Origin: CALNYS01 sp964639935
GTDB taxonomy: Bacteria; Planctomycetota; Phycisphaerae; Phycisphaerales; UBA1924
Assembly: GCA_964639935.1 (NCBI GenBank)
Contig: CAZXGT010000090.1
Location: 1-9,448 of the forward strand
DNA length: 9,448 nt
Direction of reading: 5' to 3'
In this document: piece by piece, positions 1-6,835 of the stretch
Numbering within the stretch: position 1 is the first letter of the stretch
Layout of the letters: every line of letters starts with the position of its first letter
Program-made: the position numbers and the translations under genes
The notes under the pieces: model-generated
What the model was told of the DNA's origin: nothing
Seen by the model: the letters and a program-made list of their open reading frames with translations, nothing else
Databases searched by the model: none

Positions 1-1235
1 GCCGTGACGAGCTCCTCGGCGTCGCCCGCATCCCAGGGGAAGGTGGCCATCCCGCCTGAGATCGTCAGCGTCCGCTTCGCGTCTCCGGCCAGCGCCGGGA
101 AGCGGTGCTCGCACACCTGACGCTGAAACCGCCGGGCCAGCTCGGCGATCGAGAGCGGGTGCTGATGCCCTCGGCCTCTTAAGCCGTCCTCGCCCCGGTC
201 GCGGTCGGCTCGCGGGTCGTCGAAGATCACCGCGAACTCGTCCCCGCCGATCCGGCACACCAGGTCCGTCGGGCGGACGACCGAGCGCAGCAGCTTCACG
301 GTCTCGCGGAGGATCTCGTCGCCCGCGCCGTGCCCGAACTCGTCGTTGTACTGTTTGAAGTCGTCGATGTCGTAGATCATGAGCGTCACGTCGCGACGCC
401 CTTCGCGCGCCGCCTCGAGCGCCCGCGGCAGCCGCCGGCGGAAGAATCCGCGGTTCCACGCGCCCGTCAGATCGTCGACGAACGCCGCCGCGCGGAGCTG
501 GGAGAGCTGCTCGTCGATCGCCAGCACGCACGCGAGCTTCGCCGCCTCAGCGCGGAGCGCCGACGGGTCGGCCCCCGGCGCCGAGAGAACCCCGTATCGT
601 CGCCCGCGGCGCTCAACCGCCTCGCCGCTGCCTGAATCAACGGAACGACGAAACACCGCCCGCGCCCGAAGCCGAGAGCTCGCCGCCGCGAGCGCCTCAT
701 CGAGGTTCACCCGCCCGCGCAGGATGGATTCGAGAAGACGCCGCTCGGGGTCCACGTCGCGATCCTCGCCCGCTCTCTCGCCCGCGCTCCTCGGCTGATC
801 CGTCGCCTCGGGCGCCGGTCGCGATCGCCCGGGATCCGTTTCGGGAGGAGACTCGCTCGCGCCGGTCTGCCGCCTCCCGCCGTTCTCGAAGGCCGCGAGG
901 ATCTCCCGCGCCCCGCTCTCACGCCCGAAGCTCCCGTCAAAGCGGGGGTCCGCCGGCCCGTCGCCCTCGCGGAGCAGCATCACCCCCGGCGCCGCCTCTC
1001 GCGCAGCTCGGGCGAAGGCGTCGCGCTCGCTTTCGGGCGCGTGCGCGTCGTCGAGCACCACGGCCGTCCGCGTCGGCCCGTCGATCGCCATCGGGCGCGC
1101 GAGCTCCGCGATCGTCTCGAGCGGGTCGCTCGTGCGAACGATCTCCACCTCGGGCGAGCGGCGCAGGCGCTGCGCCGCCTCCGGCGCGCCCAGCGTCACC
1201 ACCCGGAGCCGCGTCTCGGAGAGCCCCTCGCTCAC
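1..1235 (-). CDS. Diguanylate cyclase with receiver-like N-terminus (partial, C-terminus beyond window)
   Basis: Makes the second messenger c-di-GMP from two GTP. 411 residues are visible, running off the window start. The GGDEF domain begins at DDLTGAWNR (254-262); D289 in YDIDDFK, N297 and D306 match metal and nucleotide positions. The signature is intact GGDEF at 330-334. An RxxD inhibitory site, RPTD (321-324), lies exactly five residues before it, so product feedback is expected. SGGMATFPW (393-401) is the usual late strand. Residues about 9-115 alternate strand and helix like a receiver (VVLDDA at 59-64), but the paired acidic residues of strand 1 are not seen, so it looks degenerate. 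Residues about 165-250 may be a decayed GAF-like segment or linker. Start is GTG, overlapping the upstream stop as GTGA, with a GGGGAGGGG ribosome site 5 nt upstream. The cyclase call is firm; the N-terminal fold is inference. Confidence 0.93.
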   Translation of the reverse strand, partial: MSEGLSETRLRVVTLGAPEAAQRLRRSPEVEIVRTSDPLETIAELARPMAIDGPTRTAVVLDDAHAPESERDAFARAAREAAPGVMLLREGDGPADPRFDGSFGRESGAREILAAFENGGRRQTGASESPPETDPGRSRPAPEATDQPRSAGERAGEDRDVDPERRLLESILRGRVNLDEALAAASSRLRARAVFRRSVDSGSGEAVERRGRRYGVLSAPGADPSALRAEAAKLACVLAIDEQLSQLRAAAFVDDLTGAWNRGFFRRRLPRALEAAREGRRDVTLMIYDIDDFKQYNDEFGHGAGDEILRETVKLLRSVVRPTDLVCRIGGDEFAVIFDDPRADRDRGEDGLRGRGHQHPLSIAELARRFQRQVCEHRFPALAGDAKRTLTISGGMATFPWDAGDAEELVT

Positions 1236-1876
1236 GCTCGCCCCTCCCCGCGGGTCCCGCTCGAGGCGTCCTCGTCCGAGTCGTCGAGCAGCATCGCGAT
1301 CTCCTCTCGCGTCAGCAGATCCTCGAGCGATTCGGGAATCTCGGGCGTTCGCTCGTCCTCCTCGCGCCGCTCCCCGCCGTCATCGAGACCCGCCAGCCGA
1401 AGCCGCGGGCCGACCACCGGCGAGGACACGGGGCTCGCCGCCTCCTGAGCGGGCGCGATCGGTTGCGTCCCCGCATCGCGATTGGCGTGGTCCGTCGCAT
1501 CGCGAATCTCAAACGGCCGAAGATCCGCCTTCCCCTCGCGTTCGTCGTAGCGCCAGAGAGCGAGCCGATCGACGTGCTGCGCCGCGACCTTTGCCAGCCG
1601 GTGCGCCTGAGAATCCGGGAAGAGATCGGGGTCGACAAGAATCAGCGCCGCGGCGCCCTCGCCCTCGAGCGTCAGGATCGCCAGGAGCGCGTCGTAGACC
1701 GACCGGTGACAGATCACCGGAAGCCCGCGCCGCGCCATCGCCGCGATCAGCGAGCGAGGCTCCTCGCGGTGGGGGGGCAGCGCCGCGATGCAGGTCACCG
1801 CGGGCGTCGCCCGACGCCTCGCGCTGTCCTGCGGCTCCGCCGCCCCGATCTCGGCCTCAGGCCTCGGGTCGTTCAT
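1232..1876 (-). CDS. Uncharacterised protein with degenerate receiver-like domain, cyclase partner
   Basis: I do not recognise a named family. The 214 residues fall into two parts. Residues about 26-112 alternate hydrophobic strands and helices: TCIAALP (28-34), LPVICHRS (52-59), AALILVDPDLFPD (76-88), RLALWRYDE (104-112). The third strand resembles the receiver pattern hhhhDhxhPD, putting D82 where a phospho-accepting Asp would be. The usual strand-1 acidic pair and the strand-5 Lys are not seen, so phosphorylation is doubtful. Residues about 113-185 look disordered and acidic/proline-rich. Near the C-terminus LTREEIAMLL (188-197) resembles the short N-terminal helix of FliM/FliN (LSQDEIDALL). 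The gene overlaps the downstream diguanylate cyclase start by 4 nt, so the two are probably co-made and may work together; a regulatory or scaffold role is inference. The ATG has no ribosome site but a -10-like hexamer directly upstream. Confidence 0.72.
   Translation of the reverse strand: MNDPRPEAEIGAAEPQDSARRRATPAVTCIAALPPHREEPRSLIAAMARRGLPVICHRSVYDALLAILTLEGEGAAALILVDPDLFPDSQAHRLAKVAAQHVDRLALWRYDEREGKADLRPFEIRDATDHANRDAGTQPIAPAQEAASPVSSPVVGPRLRLAGLDDGGERREEDERTPEIPESLEDLLTREEIAMLLDDSDEDASSGTRGEGRA
1241..1249 (-). promoter_or_regulatory. Ribosome binding site of the cyclase gene
   Basis: GGGGAGGGG lies 5 nt before the GTG start and inside the last codons of the upstream gene. It supports the GTG at 1235 as the start and translation coupled through the GTGA overlap. 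Confidence 0.7.
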
Positions 1877-1882
1877 CTCGGC

Positions 1883-1888
1883 AGTGTA
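1883..1888 (-). promoter_or_regulatory. -10-like hexamer TACACT, probable leaderless promoter
   Basis: TACACT (in context TGATACACT) ends 6 nt before the ATG at 1876 and no Shine-Dalgarno sequence lies between. Transcription would start at or next to the ATG. No good -35 is seen; a short palindrome GGATGATCC (1903-1911) sits roughly at -35 distance and could be a protein site or chance. The 52-nt gap from 1877 to 1928 holds little else. Confidence 0.5.
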
Positions 1889-1928
1889 TCACGCCCGACC
1901 GGGGATCATCCGGCGGGCTCACACCCTC

Positions 1929-3305
1929 TCAGGTGTACCGGATCCACTTGAAAAGCCCGATGAGCGACGGCGGCTTGCCGTACATCAGCACGCCCACGCG
2001 GAAGATCTTCGCCGCGAGCCAGATGAGCGCCACGACGGTCGCGATCCCAATCGCCAGCGACGCCCAGACCTCCCACGCCGGGATCTCCACCGCCGGGTTC
2101 GCCACTCGCATCGGCATCACGAAGGGCGCCGAGAGCGGAACCAAACCGAGCACGCGCGAGAGCGTGTTGTTCGGATCGTTGATCGCCGCGAACATCCCGG
2201 CGTAGATGAACAGGAACATCACGCCAAAGAGCGGCCCCTGCAGCGCCTGCGCCTCGCGCATGTCGCTCACCGCCGAGCCGACCGCCGCAAAGAGCGCCGC
2301 GTACATGAAGTAGCCGATCAGGAAGTACGCCACGAGCAGCACGAGCGTCATGGGCGAGATGAACTGGAAGACGCCGAACTGAATCGCCGCGAAGATCCCG
2401 AGCGCCGAATACACGAGGAACGTCGTCAGCCCCACCAGCCCCTGCCCGATGAGCTTGCCCGTCATGAGCTGGATCGGGCTGATCGCGCTGAGCAGCACCT
2501 CCATCACGCGCGAGGACTTCTCCTCGACCGTGCTCGTGAGCAGATACCCCGCGCCCGTGAAGATCGCGATGATGCTGATGAGCACCGACGCCACCGGGAT
2601 GATGAACTCGATCGCCTCGCCCCGCTCGGTCGTCTCGCCCGTCTTGGAGACCGTCATGTCCTCCGATCGCGGCGTCGCGCGAAGCTCGTTGACCCGCGCG
2701 AGATCGAGATCCGCCCGAACGAAACGCTCGGAGATCACCGACTGCTCCACCGCGCTCTCGATCTTCCGCGCCACCCGGGCCTTCACGCCCTGACTCTTGA
2801 GAAGCGTGTACTGCCCGGGCGATTCCTCGATGGTCGCTTCATCGATCGCGATGACCGCGATCAGCTCGCCCGCCGCAAGGGCCCCCGTCTGGCTCTCGGG
2901 TTCCGTCTCGTCGGGGAGCGCCTCGATTGTCACCTCGGGGATCGGCCCGACCGCGGCCTCGGCCGCCTGACGCAGCTGATCATCGCTCATGGGCAGGCTC
3001 TCGCCCGCCTCCTCGCGGAGGCGCGTGATCGCCGCGTCCACGTCCTTCTGGTAGTCCTCCGCGATCCGCTCGGGATCGAAACGCTCCTCAAGGCGCGTCA
3101 GAACCACATCGCCCCGCGTCCGGTCGATCACGCCGATCGAGCCCTGAATGGGCGACGGCGTGGCGTCAAAGAGCCCGAACACCGCGAGCGCCCCGAGCAC
3201 AACCCACATCAGCACGGGCAGCACGAACGTCGCGAAGATGAACCCCTTGGTCAGCGCCGTCGCCTTGTACTCCCGCGCCGCTGTCGACAGAATCTTCCGG
3301 ATCAT
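1929..3305 (-). CDS. ABC-2 type exporter permease, NatB-like
   Basis: Membrane subunit of an ATP-driven exporter, 458 residues, of the type related to Bacillus NatB (Na+ efflux); the real substrate cannot be read from sequence. One membrane segment at about 22-46 is followed by a large extracytoplasmic domain (about 47-232) and then five more segments near 233-256, 285-308, 318-342, 354-375 and 412-433. The family hallmark is STVEEKSSRVMEVLLSA (258-274), followed by SPIQLMTGKLIG, the cytoplasmic helix region contacting the ATPase. The start ATG overlaps the stop of the ATPase gene (ATGA), with GGAGGA 6 nt upstream, so the two subunits are translationally coupled. The stop is 52 nt before the next gene. 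Family call firm; ion specificity unknown (ABC-2 exporters also move drugs and peptides). Confidence 0.9.
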   Translation of the reverse strand: MIRKILSTAAREYKATALTKGFIFATFVLPVLMWVVLGALAVFGLFDATPSPIQGSIGVIDRTRGDVVLTRLEERFDPERIAEDYQKDVDAAITRLREEAGESLPMSDDQLRQAAEAAVGPIPEVTIEALPDETEPESQTGALAAGELIAVIAIDEATIEESPGQYTLLKSQGVKARVARKIESAVEQSVISERFVRADLDLARVNELRATPRSEDMTVSKTGETTERGEAIEFIIPVASVLISIIAIFTGAGYLLTSTVEEKSSRVMEVLLSAISPIQLMTGKLIGQGLVGLTTFLVYSALGIFAAIQFGVFQFISPMTLVLLVAYFLIGYFMYAALFAAVGSAVSDMREAQALQGPLFGVMFLFIYAGMFAAINDPNNTLSRVLGLVPLSAPFVMPMRVANPAVEIPAWEVWASLAIGIATVVALIWLAAKIFRVGVLMYGKPPSLIGLFKWIRYT

Positions 3306-4258
3306 CGATCGTCCTCCGCCCGCAGCGCCATCCGCAGCGAGTCCTCCGAATCATCCGTGCTCACGAGCGACAGGAAGATGTCCTCGAGCGTCGCCTGACG
3401 GAGCTCCACCCGGCGGCACGCCGTCCGCTCGAGCAGCGACCGCATCACCGCCTGCGGATCTGCGCCCGCGTCCAGGTGCGCCTCGTAGGCTCGCCCGGAC
3501 TCGAGCACGCTCTGAATCCCCGGCGTCCCCTCCACAATGCCCCGCCCGTTCTCGCCCGCGGGCTCGACCATCAGCGTCCGCGGGTCGAACTTCGCCTTCA
3601 CGCTCTCGATCGGCCCGTCGAGCACCTTCTGCCCCTGATTGATCATGAACACCCGATCGCACACCTGTTCGGCGGAGCTCAGCACGTGCGTCGAGAAGAT
3701 GATCGTCTTGCCCTCCGCGTGCTGCTCGTTGATGAGCGTGCGAAGCAGCCTCGCGTTGGCCGGATCGAGCCCCGAGAACGGCTCGTCGAGAATGATCAAC
3801 TCCGGGTCGTGCAGGATGGCGCAGAGAAACTGCACCTTCTGCTGCATGCCCTTGGAGAGCTCCTCGCACTTTTTCTTCTCGACGCCCGGGAGCTCCACCC
3901 GCTCGAGCCAGTCCGAGATGCGCTTCTTGAGCGGCCCGCGGTCGATCCCCTTGAGCGTGCCCATGTAGGTCAGGAACTCGCCGACCTTCATCTTGCGGTA
4001 GACGCCCCGTTCCTCGGGGAGATAGCCGATGCGGTCCTTGCTCTCGATCGCGCTCTTGCGCCCGAGAACCTCCACCTGCCCGGCGTCCGGGTAGATGATC
4101 GACATGATCATCCGGATCGTCGTGGTCTTCCCGGCCCCGTTCGGGCCCAGGTACCCGCAGACCGAGCCGGTCGGCACATCGAGATCCAGGTCCCGAACCG
4201 CCCGCTTGCTGCCGAAGGTCTTGCTGACCGACCGAAGCCGGATCGCCGCGTCGCTCAT
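3302..4258 (-). CDS. ABC exporter ATP-binding subunit, NatA-like
   Basis: Cytoplasmic ATPase driving the permease encoded just downstream; 318 residues. Walker A GPNGAGKT at 38-45, signature LSKGMQQK at 134-141, Walker B LIILDEP at 154-160 with catalytic E159, D-loop SGLD at 162-165, switch H191 in STHVLSSAEQ. The Q-loop position reads GYLPEERGVYRKM (78-90), with Glu where many ABC ATPases have Gln; I know this from the NatA branch, so it is a subfamily mark rather than a defect. The region after about 225 is the C-terminal extension of this exporter type, ending in LEDIFLSLVS (291-300), a common feature there. ATG start with GAGGGGG 5 nt upstream; 136-nt upstream gap holding a hairpin and a -10 box. 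Stop overlaps the permease start by 4 nt. Confidence 0.93.
   Translation of the reverse strand: MSDAAIRLRSVSKTFGSKRAVRDLDLDVPTGSVCGYLGPNGAGKTTTIRMIMSIIYPDAGQVEVLGRKSAIESKDRIGYLPEERGVYRKMKVGEFLTYMGTLKGIDRGPLKKRISDWLERVELPGVEKKKCEELSKGMQQKVQFLCAILHDPELIILDEPFSGLDPANARLLRTLINEQHAEGKTIIFSTHVLSSAEQVCDRVFMINQGQKVLDGPIESVKAKFDPRTLMVEPAGENGRGIVEGTPGIQSVLESGRAYEAHLDAGADPQAVMRSLLERTACRRVELRQATLEDIFLSLVSTDDSEDSLRMALRAEDDR
3312..3317 (-). promoter_or_regulatory. Ribosome binding site of the permease gene
   Basis: GGAGGA lies 6 nt before the ATG at 3305, within the final codons of the ATPase gene. It fixes the start and fits coupled translation. Confidence 0.75.
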
Positions 4259-4263
4259 GGGTT

Positions 4264-4270
4264 CCCCCTC
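4264..4270 (-). promoter_or_regulatory. Ribosome binding site of the ATPase gene
   Basis: GAGGGGG lies 5 nt before the ATG at 4258 and supports that start. This gene has a leader of about 40 nt, unlike the apparently leaderless starts elsewhere in the window. Confidence 0.65.
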
Positions 4271-4304
4271 GAATCAACAGCACCGCCCGCCGCTGATGGG
4301 ATGC

Positions 4305-4310
4305 ACTATA
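4305..4310 (-). promoter_or_regulatory. -10 box TATAGT for the natAB-like operon
   Basis: TATAGT matches the sigma-70 -10 consensus at five of six bases in an otherwise GC-rich gap, 46 nt before the ATPase start. No convincing -35 lies at 17 nt; that position falls inside the hairpin at 4314-4346. The call rests on the -10 match and its place in the only real gap before the operon. Confidence 0.45.
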
Positions 4311-4313
4311 CCG

Positions 4314-4346
4314 ATCGTCCTCGGCGCGGTTGCCGCGCCGGACGAT
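4314..4346 (-). terminator. Strong hairpin after the HtrA gene
   Basis: On the minus strand ATCGTCC+GGCGCGG pairs with CCGCGCC+GGACGAT around a CAA loop: a 14-bp stem with one 2-nt bulge (GA). It lies 48 nt past the protease stop. No U-run follows, so it is not a classical intrinsic terminator; it could still stop or stabilise the upstream transcript's 3' end. Being palindromic, it could also be a protein-binding site at the next promoter, whose -10 box begins 3 nt further on. Confidence 0.5.
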
Positions 4347-4394
4347 GGGATCCGTGGGGAAACGGACGTGCGAGTTTCAGGAAAGAGGTCGCCG

Positions 4395-5882
4395 CTACTC
4401 GGCGAGGATGATCCGCAGGTCGTCCGCCGCGCGTCCGGTCGCCGGATCGAAGGCCCCAACGCGAACGAACGTCGAGCCGCCCGCGAGCATCGTGCGGGCG
4501 AGCGACGTCAGCAGCTCCTCGCGCGATTCGACGCGCTTGCCGTTGATCTCGCGAACGACGAGCCCCTCCTCGAAGCCGAGCTGAGCCGCCGGGGAGCGCT
4601 CACGCACGCGCCGGATCTCAACGCCCTCGCCGCTTCTCGAATCGTCGAACTCCAGCAGCCCGAACCCCGCGAGACGCATCACGACGTGTGCAAACGCCGC
4701 TTCCTCCTCGCCGAGCTTGAGCGTCTGCTCGAGCGAGAGCGGCCGGAGCTGATTGCCGACGACCGCCGCCGCCGCGAGCGTCACCGGGATCTCGAGATCA
4801 TTCCCCTCGCGCCACACGCGAACCCGGATCGTCTCCCCCGGCTCGCGGTTGCCGATCACCGATCGCAGCACGCTCAGGTTCGGCGTGAGCGTCTCGTTGA
4901 CGCCCGTGATGATGTCAAACTCCTGAAGGCCCGAGGTCGCCGCCGGCGTGCCCGGCTGCAGCCCGGTGATCACCACGCCGCCGCGCTCCCGGAAGCCCGC
5001 CTCCTCGGCCGCCTGGAAGTTCAAACGGTCGAGGAACACGCCGAGATACCCCTTCAGCACGTACCCGCGCTCGATCGTCTGGTCGACGACCGACTGGATC
5101 GTGTCCAGCGGGATCGCGAAGCTCACGCCGCCCGAGACGCCCGTGTCCTGCCGATTCTCGCGCTGGATCAGCTCGTCGCGTGTGATGATCGCGGTGTTCA
5201 TCCCGATCACCTCGCCGCGGACGTTCACAAGCGGTCCGCCCGAGTTCCCCGGGTTGATCGCGGCGTCGGTCTGGATGTAGTTCGTGTACCCGGTGGGCCC
5301 GGTGAGCGTGGTGCGGGCGTGCCGACCGAGACCCGAAACAATGCCCTCGCTCATTGAGAACTTGAAGCCGAAGGGCGAGCCAAACGCGAACACGTTCTGC
5401 CCCTGCGAGACCTCGGTCCCGGTCGCCAGCCGCATCGGGATGAGCCCCGACGCGCCCGGGTCGACCTTCAGCACCGCGATGTCGGTTGACTCGTCGAGCC
5501 CGACGACCACCGCGTCGCGAACGCGACCATCAAAGAACTGAACACGCACGTCGTCGCCGCCGAGCACCACGTGCGCGTTCGTGACGATGTACCCGTCCGC
5601 GGAATAGACCCACCCGGAACCGTTGCTCTGCCCGCGTCCGCCGCGCACGTCGGCCTCGATATAGACGACCGAAGGCTCGACCGCCGTCGCCACGTCCTGC
5701 TTGGCCCGGCTGATCTGCTCGAGGATGTTCTCCCCGTCCAGACGATCCTGAGCGAGGATCGCCATCGTCGCCGCTCGCTCGGTCAGAATCGATCGCGCCG
5801 CCATCGGCCCCGCCGCGAGCGTCAACACCACCGCAGCGAGAACCACAAGGCCCGGTCCAAACGCCTGAATTCGTCGCATCAT
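4395..5882 (-). CDS. HtrA/DegP-like trypsin-type serine protease with two PDZ domains
   Basis: Envelope quality-control protease (S1C family), 495 residues, typical length for a two-PDZ member. An N-terminal hydrophobic segment (about 8-28) is a signal peptide or membrane anchor, placing the body outside the cytoplasmic membrane; AGPMAA just after it could be a cleavage site. The protease domain spans about 65-275 with catalytic H104 (TNAHVV), D134 (STDIAVLK) and S214 (NPGNSGGP), all intact, and the AFGSPFG loop (166-172). PDZ1 lies at about 278-368 (GYLGVFL opens it; GTPAATSGLQEFDIITGVN is its core) and PDZ2 at about 403-492, with SPAAQLGFEEGLVVREING. The start ATG shares one base with the panB stop (TAATG), with GGGAGAG 5 nt upstream, so it is coupled to panB translation. 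Followed by a strong hairpin. Which of DegP/DegQ/DegS it matches functionally cannot be decided. Confidence 0.94.
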   Translation of the reverse strand: MMRRIQAFGPGLVVLAAVVLTLAAGPMAARSILTERAATMAILAQDRLDGENILEQISRAKQDVATAVEPSVVYIEADVRGGRGQSNGSGWVYSADGYIVTNAHVVLGGDDVRVQFFDGRVRDAVVVGLDESTDIAVLKVDPGASGLIPMRLATGTEVSQGQNVFAFGSPFGFKFSMSEGIVSGLGRHARTTLTGPTGYTNYIQTDAAINPGNSGGPLVNVRGEVIGMNTAIITRDELIQRENRQDTGVSGGVSFAIPLDTIQSVVDQTIERGYVLKGYLGVFLDRLNFQAAEEAGFRERGGVVITGLQPGTPAATSGLQEFDIITGVNETLTPNLSVLRSVIGNREPGETIRVRVWREGNDLEIPVTLAAAAVVGNQLRPLSLEQTLKLGEEEAAFAHVVMRLAGFGLLEFDDSRSGEGVEIRRVRERSPAAQLGFEEGLVVREINGKRVESREELLTSLARTMLAGGSTFVRVGAFDPATGRAADDLRIILAE

Positions 5883-6823
5883 TATCTCTCCCGGGGACCA
5901 TCCGCCGCATCCTGCGTCGGCTCGCCCGTCAACTCACTCAAGCCCCGCTCGCGGACGCGGGCGGCGAATCGATCCTGCTCGCCCTCCCGCATCTCGTAGC
6001 GATGCTCGCTCGATTCGCGTCTGAGAACTTTCTCTCGCCACTTGACGGCCGTCTCCGCGATCTGTTCGCCCACCGAAGCCTCCGGTTTCGCAAAGCCCGG
6101 CTGCCAGTCGCTGAGCCCGAGAAGATCGTGCGCCACCAGGATCTGACCGTGGCACGACTGCCCCGCCCCGATCCCGATCACCGGCGCGCTCGTTCGCTCG
6201 AGGATCTCCCGCGTCACCGCCTCGGGCGTCGCTTCCACCAGAAGCAGCGCGGCCCCCGCGTCCTCCGCCGCCATCGCGTCGCGAACGATCCGCTCCGCGT
6301 CCGCCGCCGTCCGCCCCCGCGAGGCGTAACCGCCCGTCATCGCCGCGCGCTGCGGCAGAGAGCCCACGTGCGCGCAGACCGGAATCCCCGCTCGGCTCAT
6401 CTTCGAAACAAGCCCCGCCTGTGATGCGTCCACTTCCACCTTGACGACGTCCGCGAGCCCCTCCGTCATGAATCGACCCGCGTTCCGCACGCCCTCCGCG
6501 TCGTCGGCCTGATAGCTCATGAACGGCATGTCGGCCATCACCACCGACCCCGGCGCCCCGCGCTTGACCGCCGCCGTGATCCGCACCGCGAAGTCCAGAG
6601 GCATATGGATCGTCCCCGGCAGCCCCAGCGCCATCTCCGCGCCCGAGTCGCCCGCGAGAAGCACGTGAATCCCCGCCTTCCCGAGCCACCGGGCCATCGT
6701 GAAGTCATAGCAGGCCAGGCACGCGAAGGCCTCCCCCGCATCGGCCATCTTGCGCAGCGTCCGAAGCGTCACCGGCTTCCCGCCAGCCGCCCTGTCCGAT
6801 GCCGTCCGCGAAGGTCCGCTCAT
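5882..6823 (-). CDS. panB: 3-methyl-2-oxobutanoate hydroxymethyltransferase (ketopantoate synthase)
   Basis: First committed step of pantothenate and so CoA synthesis: transfers the hydroxymethyl group of 5,10-methylene-THF to alpha-ketoisovalerate, in the cytoplasm. The TIM-barrel signature residues are all present: ACYDFTMA (37-44), metal ligands D59 (AGDS), D98 (MADMPF) and E130 (VKVE), K128, H152 (VCAHVG), catalytic E197 (LLLVEATPE) and VIGIGAG (215-221). The loop after GDS reads GAEMALGLPGTIHM rather than the common LGM..G..ST(L/I)PVT type, so it is a divergent subfamily. At 313 residues it is about 50 longer than the E. coli enzyme; the extra is a charged tail from about 262. The start at 6823 is 9 nt after the vsr stop; a -10-like TAGAAT sits 6 nt before the ATG. 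The next gene overlaps its stop by one base. No panC or panD is in the window. Confidence 0.94.
   Translation of the reverse strand: MSGPSRTASDRAAGGKPVTLRTLRKMADAGEAFACLACYDFTMARWLGKAGIHVLLAGDSGAEMALGLPGTIHMPLDFAVRITAAVKRGAPGSVVMADMPFMSYQADDAEGVRNAGRFMTEGLADVVKVEVDASQAGLVSKMSRAGIPVCAHVGSLPQRAAMTGGYASRGRTAADAERIVRDAMAAEDAGAALLLVEATPEAVTREILERTSAPVIGIGAGQSCHGQILVAHDLLGLSDWQPGFAKPEASVGEQIAETAVKWREKVLRRESSEHRYEMREGEQDRFAARVRERGLSELTGEPTQDAADGPRER
5886..5892 (-). promoter_or_regulatory. Ribosome binding site of the HtrA gene
   Basis: GGGAGAG lies just upstream of the ATG at 5882, overlapping the last panB codons. It supports the first ATG of the ATGATG pair as the start. Confidence 0.6.
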
Positions 6824-6829
6824 GCCTCG

Positions 6830-6835
6830 ATTCTA
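6830..6835 (-). promoter_or_regulatory. -10-like hexamer TAGAAT before panB, probable leaderless promoter
   Basis: TAGAAT matches the -10 consensus at five of six bases and ends exactly 6 nt before the panB ATG. Its first three bases are the TAG stop codon of vsr. GAGG lies between it and the ATG but too close to the start for a normal ribosome site. No -35 is visible. Confidence 0.5.

Noticed and set aside
467..700. 77-codon minus-strand frame within the cyclase region
   Set aside because: The cyclase frame running from the GTG at 1235 to the window edge is continuous and contains the GGDEF and DDLTG motifs; this frame is an overlapping shadow.
1921..1936. Small inverted repeat ACACC/GGTGT around the permease stop codon, possible terminator
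   Set aside because: Only a 5-bp stem with a 6-nt loop and no U-run; too weak to call.
1788..3398. 536-codon open frame on the plus strand opposite the ABC permease gene
   Set aside because: The opposite strand encodes a clear NatB-like permease. The plus frame is a low-complexity Arg/His/Asp/Leu-rich translation with no recognisable domain, as expected from the antisense of GC-rich codons.
3351..4283. 310-codon minus-strand frame overlapping the ATPase gene
   Set aside because: An out-of-frame reading of the same strand; the 3302-4258 frame has every ABC motif and this one has none.
4095..5357. 420-codon open frame on the plus strand opposite the HtrA and ATPase genes
   Set aside because: It spans the intergenic hairpin and parts of two well-recognised minus-strand genes, and its translation is biased and without motifs; a shadow frame.
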